Shown: in pieces, positions 1 through 4,900 of the stretch | Layout of the letters: each line of letters begins with the position of its first letter | Numbering within the stretch: the stretch's first letter is position 1 | Assembly: GCA_947628495.1 (NCBI GenBank) | Contig: CANRAC010000072.1 | Span: 1 to 5,198 of the forward strand | DNA length: 5,198 bases | Source: an uncultured Bacilli bacterium | Lineage (GTDB): Bacteria > Bacillota_I > Bacilli_A > RF39 > UBA660 | Direction: 5' to 3' | The notes under the pieces: generated by a model | Told to the model about the DNA's origin: nothing | Databases searched by the model: none | Seen by the model: only the letters and a program-made list of their open reading frames with translations | Made by a program: the position numbers and the translations under genes

Positions 1-58
1 TAACAATTGGTACAAAAAGAAATGAAAACATTAAAAGTATAATTAATCCCTTTTTCAA
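1..58 (-). CDS. N-terminus of an exported or lipoprotein-like protein (partial)
   Basis: This reading frame runs off the left edge, and only 19 codons are visible: MKKGLIILLMFSFLFVPIV. Two lysines followed by an unbroken hydrophobic stretch are the classic start of a signal peptide or a first membrane helix, so the product is probably exported or membrane-bound. The start is TTG at 58-56. It is chosen because a good ribosome binding site (GAGGTGA, about positions 70-64) lies 5-6 nt upstream and the hydrophobic segment begins right after it. The gene follows the AAA+ gene in the same direction, beyond that gene's terminator. A possible -10 box (TATAGT, minus strand, 82-77) lies between them, without a convincing -35. 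Nothing about the mature protein can be said. Confidence 0.55.
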   Translation of the reverse strand, partial: MKKGLIILLMFSFLFVPIV

Positions 59-90
59 ACAACTCACCTCTAATAAACTATATTTTAAGT

Positions 91-124
91 AAAAAAAAAT
101 AGACCTAAATATCATTTAAGTCTA
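91..124 (-). terminator. Intrinsic terminator overlapping the AAA+ stop codon
   Basis: On the minus strand, positions 124-114 and 110-100 form an 11-bp stem (one G-U pair) closed by a 3-nt loop at 113-111, followed immediately by nine T residues (99-91). The left arm lies inside the last codons of the AAA+ gene and its TAG stop (107-105) lies in the right arm, so translation to the end would compete with hairpin folding. It should end AAA+ transcription before the exported-protein gene. Confidence 0.85.
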
Positions 125-1061
125 CTTGTTCATCTCTGATCATATCGGCAAATTCAATTTTAAAACGTTCTATTTCTTTTCTTTTGGCATCTTCATAAAT
201 ATTTTTAGCATTACAAATAGCTTTATATATATGTTTTAATTTAACAACTTTCTCATTATCAAATACCGCATACGAATATGCATTAGCTAGAATGGTTAAA
301 CAAATATCCGGATAACGAGAAGCTACTTCATACACTCTTTTATATTCATCGGTCATTTCGACAATAAAACGCATGATTCTTTCTTTAATAAAATCGGTAT
401 ACTCCATTTTCGCCCCAATTTGTTTTTCAATTTTAGGATATGTTCCCATTAAAATTTTAACCGTCGTATCTTTATCGGCTTCGGCAACATCAATCTTTTG
501 AAAACGTCTTAAAAAGGCGCGATCACGGATGATATATTGCTCATATTCCTCGGTAGTTGTTGCTCCAATCATTTTAATTGTTCCACGATCTAGACCGGGT
601 TTTAACATATTAGCAAAGTCTAAATTATTATTTTGACTCTTGTTAGTTAATAAATGAGTTTCATCAATAAATAAAATAGTCTGTTTTTTCGTTTTTAATT
701 CTTCTATCAAAAGCTCTAATCGATTTTCGGTAGCTCCTTCACTAACACTTTCCCCAAGCAAACTAGTGATATTAATTTTTATTAATTGCCAATTTTTTAA
801 AGCATCAGGAACCATATTCTTTTGAATGCGATAGGCTAGGCCTTCCACTATTGCTGTTTTACCGATACCAGGTTTACCAACTAATAAGGCACTTTTTTCG
901 GGAGTAAGTAAACATAGGATTGTTTGTTTAATTTCTTCTTCTCGAGCTATCGCCGGATCGGTAATATATTCCCGAGCAGTTAAGTCTTCCCCATATTTTT
1001 CAATCATGCTAAATTTTTTAGAAGTTCCCTCTAAATCGAGCGTTTCTATATTATCATCCAT
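105..1061 (-). CDS. Single-domain ClpA/B/C-type AAA+ ATPase
   Basis: The 318-residue protein matches the first AAA+ module (D1) of Clp/Hsp100 unfoldases. Residues 21-30 (EKYGEDLTAR) and about 36-45 correspond to the KYGxDLT...IGRxxEI entry of D1. Walker A is GKPGIGKT (62-69). Walker B is ILFIDE (129-134, D133 and E134). Sensor 1 lies in IGATTTEEY (165-173), and arginine-finger residues lie in RAFLRRF (181-187). It should bind and hydrolyse ATP, probably as a ring. Unlike ClpA/B/C it has no N-terminal substrate domain, no D2 module and no ClpP-binding loop. The usual aromatic pore loop (KYRG) is replaced by ESVSEGATEN (about 104-113), so threading of protein substrates is doubtful. The C-terminal ~30 residues are charged and helical. 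The start is supported by GGAGG (1074-1070), 8 nt before ATG. The gene has its own promoter and terminator. Its partner is unknown; a remodelling or regulatory ATPase is the safest description. Confidence 0.85.
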   Translation of the reverse strand: MDDNIETLDLEGTSKKFSMIEKYGEDLTAREYITDPAIAREEEIKQTILCLLTPEKSALLVGKPGIGKTAIVEGLAYRIQKNMVPDALKNWQLIKINITSLLGESVSEGATENRLELLIEELKTKKQTILFIDETHLLTNKSQNNNLDFANMLKPGLDRGTIKMIGATTTEEYEQYIIRDRAFLRRFQKIDVAEADKDTTVKILMGTYPKIEKQIGAKMEYTDFIKERIMRFIVEMTDEYKRVYEVASRYPDICLTILANAYSYAVFDNEKVVKLKHIYKAICNAKNIYEDAKRKEIERFKIEFADMIRDEQVDLNDI

Positions 1062-1092
1062 CTAATCATCCTCCGCTTCGTTCCTTCTTTTA

Positions 1093-1121
1093 ATTATACC
1101 TTAGAAATAAATTTTTTTAAA
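1093..1121 (-). promoter_or_regulatory. Promoter of the AAA+ gene
   Basis: A perfect -10 box TATAAT (1098-1093) is preceded, after a 17-bp spacer, by a -35-like TTTAAA (1121-1116, four of six consensus positions). Transcription would begin near 1086, giving a short leader that carries the GGAGG ribosome binding site. The -35 touches the 3' end of the membrane-protein gene, so the AAA+ gene can be transcribed apart from the nuclease operon. Read-through from upstream is also possible, since no clear terminator is seen at 1099-1123. Confidence 0.6.
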
Positions 1122-1123
1122 TG

Positions 1124-1453
1124 TTAGTTTTTTATTCTTTGCTGTAATTTGTCATATTGTTTATATAAGTATTGCACACCATTTTCCAAACGGAAATAGT
1201 GAATAACATAACATAAAACAAAAATCAATAAAATTAAACCGATTAGGAAAAAACCAATAAATATGGTACCTAATCCCATAAATATCAACATAAATACACA
1301 GTAAAAAAGCGTCACTAGTAAGTGGATTAATCTTTCGTGTTGAAAAAATTGAATTTTAGTTAAATGTTCTTCTACTATCTTTTTCGTAATTAGTGTTTTA
1401 CTATTTATTAATTTATCAATTGAAGCTATGTAATCGTATAAATATTTTTTCAT
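1124..1453 (-). CDS. Small two-helix membrane protein of unknown function
   Basis: The 109-residue protein has a charged N-terminal part (1-41, amphipathic and Lys-rich). Two adjacent hydrophobic segments follow, about 43-61 and 63-86, joined by a very short Gly-containing turn (GLGT). A basic, tyrosine-rich tail (87-109, helical) ends the protein. This is a hairpin membrane anchor with both ends probably on the cytoplasmic side. I do not recognise a family. Only 3 nt separate it from the stop of the endonuclease gene, and its ribosome binding site (AAAGGAG, about 1468-1462) lies inside the last codons of that gene. The two are therefore co-transcribed and probably translationally coupled. 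It could assist or localise the membrane-anchored nuclease, but that is inference from position only. Confidence 0.75.
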   Translation of the reverse strand: MKKYLYDYIASIDKLINSKTLITKKIVEEHLTKIQFFQHERLIHLLVTLFYCVFMLIFMGLGTIFIGFFLIGLILLIFVLCYVIHYFRLENGVQYLYKQYDKLQQRIKN

Positions 1454-1456
1454 ACC

Positions 1457-2173
1457 TTACTCCTTTAATTTACTAGCACCATTAGTATAATCAATGGCAA
1501 TACCGTCTTGCACATTATAAACATATATATTAAACTTTATTCCCCGGCCGCCATCTTCTAATGATAGTCCTTCCATTTGCACCCCACTAGCAAGCAGATT
1601 GTTTCCTTCATATATCGGAGTTACGCGATATAAAACATGGTTGTTAGTTTTTTTGATATATTCGGCCACTTTATTTTCATAATCAAGCATAGCACCTGTA
1701 TTCATTTGCCTAGTACAAGTAATTAAATTTTGGGCATTGGCATTTTCACCGGTTAATTGAAAACCAATTAAATGACAGCGATTATAGAGGTATTTACCAT
1801 CAATATTATCATACTTTACGGTATGCCATCCCGATGGTTTAATCATGCCTATACTTCCTCTTTTATCTGTAGGCATTAATTCCTTAGATATATTGGCAAA
1901 AGCTACTCGGCTTCTTCCTAAGAAATCTTGATTACTATAATTTTCAAAAGTCGGTCTTTGATAATCTTCTTCGGTAAAATTAGGCTCATTATCATTAATC
2001 AAAACATAGGGTTTACCAGTATAATTTGGTACTTCTTCTAAAGAATAAGACTCATTAAACAAATTATTAAGATTACCAATTAAATCAAAATGAAAGTATC
2101 CCGCAATAAGTTCTGTTAATAAAACAACTATTACTACAATTTTTAATACTAATTTAACATCTTTCTTTTTCAT
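1457..2173 (-). CDS. Membrane-anchored DNA/RNA non-specific endonuclease (NucA/EndA-like, beta-beta-alpha-metal family)
   Basis: The 238-residue protein begins with a Lys-rich stretch and one hydrophobic helix (about 7-26), an uncleaved anchor or signal peptide that would place the nuclease outside the membrane. A linker (about 40-85) leads into the nuclease domain. The catalytic motif is NRCHLIG (131-137), equivalent to DRGH of the family, with H134 as general base. The metal-binding Asn is expected in TRQMN (N158), and the conserved acidic residue is in YENKV (E167). Residues 180-233 match the C-terminal sheet of streptococcal EndA-type nucleases, including YRVTPIYEG and an IDYTNG ending. 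Such enzymes degrade DNA and RNA at the cell surface, for nutrition, DNA uptake or defence; which applies here is not shown. It is the first gene of an operon with the small membrane protein. Just upstream, AAGG abuts the ATG with almost no spacing, so the ribosome binding site is weak. The nearest upstream in-frame codon that could matter is a stop, fixing this start. Confidence 0.9.
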   Translation of the reverse strand: MKKKDVKLVLKIVVIVVLLTELIAGYFHFDLIGNLNNLFNESYSLEEVPNYTGKPYVLINDNEPNFTEEDYQRPTFENYSNQDFLGRSRVAFANISKELMPTDKRGSIGMIKPSGWHTVKYDNIDGKYLYNRCHLIGFQLTGENANAQNLITCTRQMNTGAMLDYENKVAEYIKKTNNHVLYRVTPIYEGNNLLASGVQMEGLSLEDGGRGIKFNIYVYNVQDGIAIDYTNGASKLKE

Positions 2174-2195
2174 CCTTATCGCCCACTACTATATT

Positions 2196-2204
2196 AGTAT
2201 AACA
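2196..2204 (-). promoter_or_regulatory. Extended -10 promoter of the nuclease operon
   Basis: The minus strand carries TGTTATACT, an extended -10 (TGn plus TATACT, 2201-2196) 22 bp upstream of the nuclease ATG. No good -35 is present at 16-18 bp, which fits extended -10 promoters. The leader would be only about 15 nt. The box sits exactly at the edge of the long direct repeat. In the right copy the equivalent box reads TATACC (4452-4447) and faces into the IS. Confidence 0.45.
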
Positions 2205-2395
2205 CGTTTTAAAAACTACTTATAAACAATTTTAAATATTGGTAACTAATTGTTTGATTTCTAATTAAAATTTTTTAAATTTAATTAAAGCTATATTAAA
2301 ATCCATTAATTTTTCCTTTCACTAATCTGTTATTAATTTCTTAGAAATTTTTAAGAGAATATAATTGACAAATATCTAAATTCATTATATCATGA
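2197..2395. repeat. Left copy of the ~197-bp direct repeat flanking the IS
   Basis: This non-coding segment recurs in the same orientation at 4448-4644. Positions 2197-2290 are identical to 4448-4541 (94 bp), and 2360-2395 are identical to 4609-4644 (36 bp). The middle (2291-2359 versus 4542-4608) can be aligned but carries a dozen or so substitutions and small indels. The copy ends 1 nt before the left inverted end of the IS. It contains the nuclease promoter at its left edge and, at its right edge, a plus-strand TTGACA (2365-2370), 17 bp, TATCAT (2388-2393) now pointing into the IS. The middle contains a CTTA...TAAG inverted repeat (2339-2354) that is also kept in the right copy. It is most simply read as one half of an IS-generated long duplication. 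Confidence 0.9.
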
Positions 2396-2396
2396 C

Positions 2397-2405
2397 TTTG
2401 ACAGT
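2397..2405 (+). repeat. Left terminal inverted repeat of the IS
   Basis: TTTGACAGT is the exact reverse complement of 4434-4442. Similarity stops after these nine bases, so the terminal repeats are short for this family. The ends were placed here because the long flanking repeat stops 1 nt outside. Confidence 0.7.
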
Positions 2406-2449
2406 AAAAATGAGCCAGCCCAAGTAATTAAAGGGCTAGCTCGTTTTTT
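2406..2449. terminator. Bidirectional terminator after the transposase
   Basis: GAGCCAGCCC (2412-2421) pairs with GGGCTAGCTC (2433-2442) with one mismatch, around an 11-base loop. On the plus strand the stem is followed by a run of six T (2444-2449). On the minus strand it is followed by five T (complement of 2406-2410). It ends transposase transcription coming from the right and can also stop plus-strand transcripts entering from the promoter in the left long repeat. Confidence 0.85.
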
Positions 2450-2475
2450 AAATGTTGTACATTGGAACATATTTT

Positions 2476-4305
2476 CTAAAAATTTAAAATTTTTTTAATT
2501 TGAGATAAAGTAAGGTATTTTTTAGATAAATCAATATTAAAAACTTTCTCTAAATCTTGAATTACATCATTTCTAAAATTTTGAAGATAAATATCATGTT
2601 CTATGTTTGTACTATTATACTTTCTTAATGAGTCTATTACATATGGATTAGAATACTTTTTGTTTAGCTTTTGTTCTAATAATCTAATAATGAGTAATGA
2701 AACAAAACAAGATAAAAAATGTGTTTCAATACTCTCATCAGTCCAAACAAACACAGGTCTTGTTTCTAATTCTGATTTTGTAATTTTAAAAGATTCTTCT
2801 ATTTTCCAAAGCCCTTTGTAAATATCTCTTATTTCTTTATCTGTTAAATGTTTCTCACTAGTAACGATAGAATAATAACCATCATATTTTTCTTCTTCTT
2901 TTATTTTATCTAATTTAAGAGATAAGTTTTTTCCTTCTTTTATTTCACCAGTTTCTTCATCAAAACTAATATTATTAATATACTTAGTACATCCATAAGA
3001 AGTTGCTTGAGTATATTTAGTGGGATTATTAATAAGATCTTTTGCTTTTTCAATTGCAACATCTCGTAAGTGCTTCTGTCTATCAGCATATTTTTTTGAG
3101 TAGTAAATCATTTGCTTTTGATAAATTTGATATGTAACATTCCTTTTACCATCTTTTTGGATTTGAACTTTTTTAGCATAAACTCGTGATTTATGTTTGA
3201 AAATGGCAGGTTTTTCTTCATAACCTATTATTTTCCCATTTTCATCTTTAATGGGCTCTTGATAGGTTATTAGTTTTCCTTTTTCATCATATATCTTATC
3301 ATATAGAAAATCTTCTTGATTTAAAGCCCACTTTTTAAATTCTTTATCTGCACCAAGAATACTTTGCCCGTAGACATAGCCATCATGATTTTTATGATCA
3401 TCATCATTTTTTCCAGCAATAAAAACAGTATTATCAGAAGTATTTTGACCACGGTCTGCAACAATAATTGTTCTATCAATTCCAAACTTTGCTTTTGTTT
3501 TTTTAAGTGTTGGTCTCATTTGCAGTTTTTCTGATTCGTTTCCTGGAAATAAATCATAATACATAGGAATTTCGTTTTTATCCATTAAAAGTCCCATTTG
3601 TATAATAGGCGTTTTTCTATGTTCTTTACTTGGACCTTTTTTTCTTTGTCCTTTTTTTACAATTTCTCCTTTTTCATTTAAAGTGTCTTCATCGTTATAA
3701 GAAATTTCAAAATAATAGTTAGTTGTATCATAGTAAGAAATAGAAGTATCTCGTTGATATAAATCTTTGGTATTCTTCCAAAGCCAAGTTAGTAATTCGT
3801 CTTTGTAAGAAGAAAAATAGTCAAAAGAACGATACATATCTTGCTCAGAAAAGTTAAATTTATCAAAAAATATTTCTCTATTATTGTAAGTGGCAAGTTT
3901 ACTATTTGGGAAAAGAATTCTAGATAAAACCAATAACTGAAAAATATCATTTAATCTATAATCAACTTTTAACATTTTATTTTTCTCATTAAGTAAAGAA
4001 GAAATGTCTAATTCATTATAAATTTTTTTCAAAATTACATAACCAAGATTCTTTGATGAATCACCATTATCTATTATTTTAGAGTTTAAATTTTTAATGG
4101 TGTATTCTGTAATTTCATCTTGTGATTTTTGCTTAGCAATTTCTTTAAAATGAGAGATAGGATCTTCAAATTCTTTTTTTAAATCCTCAAGATAACCAAG
4201 TTTTTGAATTGTTCTTTGTTTTACTTTACCATTGTCATCTCTATAACCCTGAACGAAAGAAAGATAAATTTTACCTTTATGACTAGGGCTAGCCTTTAAA
4301 TACAT
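2476..4305 (-). CDS. IS1634-family DDE transposase
   Basis: The product is a 609-residue cut-and-paste-type transposase that would act on the ends of this IS. It opens with a basic beta-rich segment (YLKASPSHKGKIYLSF, then GYRDDNGKVKQRTIQKLG) typical of the family. Numbering from the ATG at 4305, catalytic residues are D193 in YYDTTNYYFE, D284 in VADRG, and E503 in YKGLWKIEESFKITK. The last has the IS4-superfamily spacing Y496-(2)-L499-(3)-E503-(6)-K510, with Leu where Arg is usual. A long insertion with lysine-rich beta strands separates the second D from the E, and TRPVFVW follows the E motif. A GTG three codons upstream (4314) is in frame, but ATG at 4305 is preferred: AGGTG (4316-4312) lies 6 nt before it, whereas the GTG has only AAGG at 3 nt. 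No stop or frameshift is seen, so the element may be active. Confidence 0.92.
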   Translation of the reverse strand: MYLKASPSHKGKIYLSFVQGYRDDNGKVKQRTIQKLGYLEDLKKEFEDPISHFKEIAKQKSQDEITEYTIKNLNSKIIDNGDSSKNLGYVILKKIYNELDISSLLNEKNKMLKVDYRLNDIFQLLVLSRILFPNSKLATYNNREIFFDKFNFSEQDMYRSFDYFSSYKDELLTWLWKNTKDLYQRDTSISYYDTTNYYFEISYNDEDTLNEKGEIVKKGQRKKGPSKEHRKTPIIQMGLLMDKNEIPMYYDLFPGNESEKLQMRPTLKKTKAKFGIDRTIIVADRGQNTSDNTVFIAGKNDDDHKNHDGYVYGQSILGADKEFKKWALNQEDFLYDKIYDEKGKLITYQEPIKDENGKIIGYEEKPAIFKHKSRVYAKKVQIQKDGKRNVTYQIYQKQMIYYSKKYADRQKHLRDVAIEKAKDLINNPTKYTQATSYGCTKYINNISFDEETGEIKEGKNLSLKLDKIKEEEKYDGYYSIVTSEKHLTDKEIRDIYKGLWKIEESFKITKSELETRPVFVWTDESIETHFLSCFVSLLIIRLLEQKLNKKYSNPYVIDSLRKYNSTNIEHDIYLQNFRNDVIQDLEKVFNIDLSKKYLTLSQIKKILNF

Positions 4306-4329
4306 AGAGAGCACCTACCTTATATGATT

Positions 4330-4358
4330 ATTATAACATAATGCGTAACGTTGCACAA
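4330..4358 (-). promoter_or_regulatory. Transposase promoter
   Basis: The minus strand has TATAAT (4335-4330) with a weak -35 TTGTGC (4358-4353) at 17 bp spacing, 25 bp upstream of the preferred ATG. The -35 sits in a small GTTG/CAAC inverted repeat. A poor -35 would keep transposase expression low, as is usual for IS elements. Confidence 0.5.
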
Positions 4359-4387
4359 CACAAAAATAATAAAAACTTGACATAAAC

Positions 4388-4410
4388 AAAGCCTTTTTGC
4401 AAAAGGCTTT
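4388..4410. terminator. Hairpin near the right end of the IS, probable terminator
   Basis: AAAGCCTTTT (4388-4397) and AAAAGGCTTT (4401-4410) form a perfect 10-bp stem with a 3-nt loop. T-richness after the stem is modest on both strands (ATTG and GTTTATG), so termination could be partial either way. It sits between the right flank and the transposase promoter, where it can block read-in from the minus-strand promoter-like sequences of the right long repeat. Limiting read-in is a common IS strategy. Confidence 0.55.
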
Positions 4411-4433
4411 ATTGTACATTTATTATATCATCA

Positions 4434-4442
4434 ACTGTCAAA
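4434..4442 (-). repeat. Right terminal inverted repeat of the IS
   Basis: ACTGTCAAA is the exact inverse of the left end at 2397-2405. It is followed by five bases (CTCCG, 4443-4447) that do not match the corresponding bases left of the other long repeat, then by the right copy of that repeat. Confidence 0.7.
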
Positions 4443-4447
4443 CTCCG

Positions 4448-4644
4448 GTATAACACGTTTTAAAAACTACTTATAAACAATTTTAAATATTGGTAACTAA
4501 TTGTTTGATTTCTAATTAAAATTTTTTAAATTTAATTAAAGTTATTAAAATCCCTTAATTCTTCCTTTCACCACTGTTATTAACGTTCTTAAAAAATTTT
4601 AAGAGAATTATAATTGACAAATATCTAAATTCATTATATCATGA
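4448..4644. repeat. Right copy of the ~197-bp direct repeat flanking the IS
   Basis: This is the second copy of the segment at 2197-2395, in the same orientation. It is identical over the first 94 and last 36 bases and diverged in the middle. It begins 6 nt after the IS end. At its right edge it supplies the TTGACA/TATCAT promoter for the candidate small RNA. The CTTA...TAAG inverted repeat in the middle is retained although neighbouring bases differ. No open reading frame of note lies inside it. Confidence 0.9.
4614..4642 (+). promoter_or_regulatory. Plus-strand promoter feeding the candidate small RNA
   Basis: TTGACA (4614-4619, perfect -35), 17-bp spacer, TATCAT (4637-4642, five of six). 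Transcription would start near 4649, the first base of a stem-loop. The same bases read on the minus strand give an extended -10, TGATATAAT (4641-4633), with TTGTAT (4660-4655) at 16 bp, so a leftward promoter may overlap it. The plus-strand version has the better -35 and leads to a terminator. Confidence 0.55.
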
Positions 4645-4648
4645 ATAT

Positions 4649-4747
4649 AGCATGATACAACATCATGCTGGTCACTCTTACGATTTTAATAGATGAGAGT
4701 GTATCAACCAAAACCCCCTGAAGGAGCGCAATTGCGCTCCGTTTTTT
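4649..4747 (+). ncRNA. Candidate structured small RNA, ~99 nt, unknown family
   Basis: Three hairpins fit between a good promoter and a strong terminator, with no credible coding sequence. Hairpin 1: AGCATGAT (4649-4656) with ATCATGCT (4662-4669), perfect 8-bp stem, 5-nt loop. Hairpin 2: CACTCTTA (4673-4680) with TGAGAGTG (4694-4701), 8 bp including one G-U pair, 13-nt AT-rich loop. Hairpin 3 is the terminator. An alternative long-range pairing, TGATAC (4653-4658) with GTATCA (4701-4706), would compete with hairpin 1, so the RNA might switch between two folds. A single-stranded A- and C-rich segment (4705-4719, with CCCCC at 4714-4718) precedes the terminator. I do not recognise the family. 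It could be a trans-acting regulator, an antisense RNA or the leader of a lost gene. It is neither 6S, tmRNA nor SRP RNA by its visible motifs. Confidence 0.4.
4723..4747 (+). terminator. Strong intrinsic terminator
   Basis: GGAGCGC (4723-4729), AATT loop, GCGCTCC (4734-4740), then G and six T (4742-4747). The stem is GC-rich in a very AT-rich region, and its T run is on the plus strand only. The minus strand after the stem reads TTCAGGGGG, so it terminates rightward transcription. No plus-strand gene precedes it, which is the main reason to propose a small RNA here. Confidence 0.9.
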
Positions 4748-4798
4748 GTTTTCTTTATTTATAAGGGTTTACGAAGCAACCAAATTTTAAAAATCCTT

Positions 4799-4820
4799 TT
4801 TAGGTGGCATTTAGGTGGTA
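4799..4820 (+). repeat. Two tandem 11-bp units (TTTAGGTGG core)
   Basis: TTTAGGTGGCA (4799-4809) is followed directly by TTTAGGTGGTA (4810-4820). The 11-bp period is about one helical turn, and the pair ends about 50 bp upstream of the -10 box of the DUF1016 gene. It could be a regulator or recombinase arm-binding site; no function can be shown. Confidence 0.5.
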
Positions 4821-4867
4821 AAATCTAGTGCTTTTATTTGATTATGATACAAGATATTTTAAATAAA

Positions 4868-4894
4868 TGGTATAATATATTTATATACAGGAGG
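4868..4894 (+). promoter_or_regulatory. Extended -10 promoter and ribosome binding site of the DUF1016 gene
   Basis: TGGTATAAT (4868-4876) is a perfect extended -10. The -35 region at 17 bp (TACAAG, 4848-4853) is poor, as such promoters allow. AGGAGG (4889-4894) is a near-perfect ribosome binding site 6 nt before ATG. The leader is under 20 nt, so strong constitutive expression is plausible. Confidence 0.7.
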
Positions 4895-4900
4895 TTAGTC

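Larger units (their letters stand above)
2397..4442 (-). mobile_element. IS1634-like (IS4 superfamily) insertion sequence, complete
   Basis: The 2,046-bp element is bounded by TTTGACAGT and its reverse complement ACTGTCAAA and carries one intact transposase gene on the minus strand. Length, single long transposase frame, and the D-D-E residues with a Y(2)x(3)E(6)K signature fit the IS1634 family. Hairpins lie just inside both ends: 2412-2442 serves the transposase 3' end, and 4388-4410 separates the transposase promoter from the right flank. No short perfect target duplication is visible. Instead the element is flanked by ~197-bp direct repeats that begin within 1-5 bp of its ends. Exact ends are uncertain by a few bases. 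Confidence 0.85.

Noticed and set aside
2197..2395. The long repeat as a MITE or CRISPR-like unit
   Set aside because: Its ends are not inverted repeats of each other and there are only two copies, both tied to the IS borders.
2603..2821. 72-codon plus-strand open frame starting MFVLLYFL
   Set aside because: It lies wholly inside the transposase gene on the opposite strand, has no ribosome binding site or family resemblance, and is a shadow of AT-rich antisense codons.
4312..4314. GTG at 4314 as the transposase start
   Set aside because: The best ribosome binding site (AGGTG, 4316-4312) overlaps it and is correctly spaced for ATG at 4305, and the family consensus begins at that Met.
4377..4405. 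TTGACA at 4377-4382 as a plus-strand promoter
   Set aside because: No -10-like hexamer occurs at 16-18 bp; that position falls in the A-rich arm of the hairpin.
4652..4696. 14-codon plus-strand frame (MIQHHAGHSYDFNR)
   Set aside because: It has no ribosome binding site, starts within hairpin 1 of the candidate RNA, and its composition looks non-specific; the hairpin structure explains the segment better.
4649..4747. tracrRNA of a type II CRISPR system
   Set aside because: Promoter, hairpins and terminator have the right size, but there is no repeat array, no cas gene and no recognisable nexus after a possible anti-repeat. An anti-repeat match to a CRISPR array elsewhere in the genome would reopen this.
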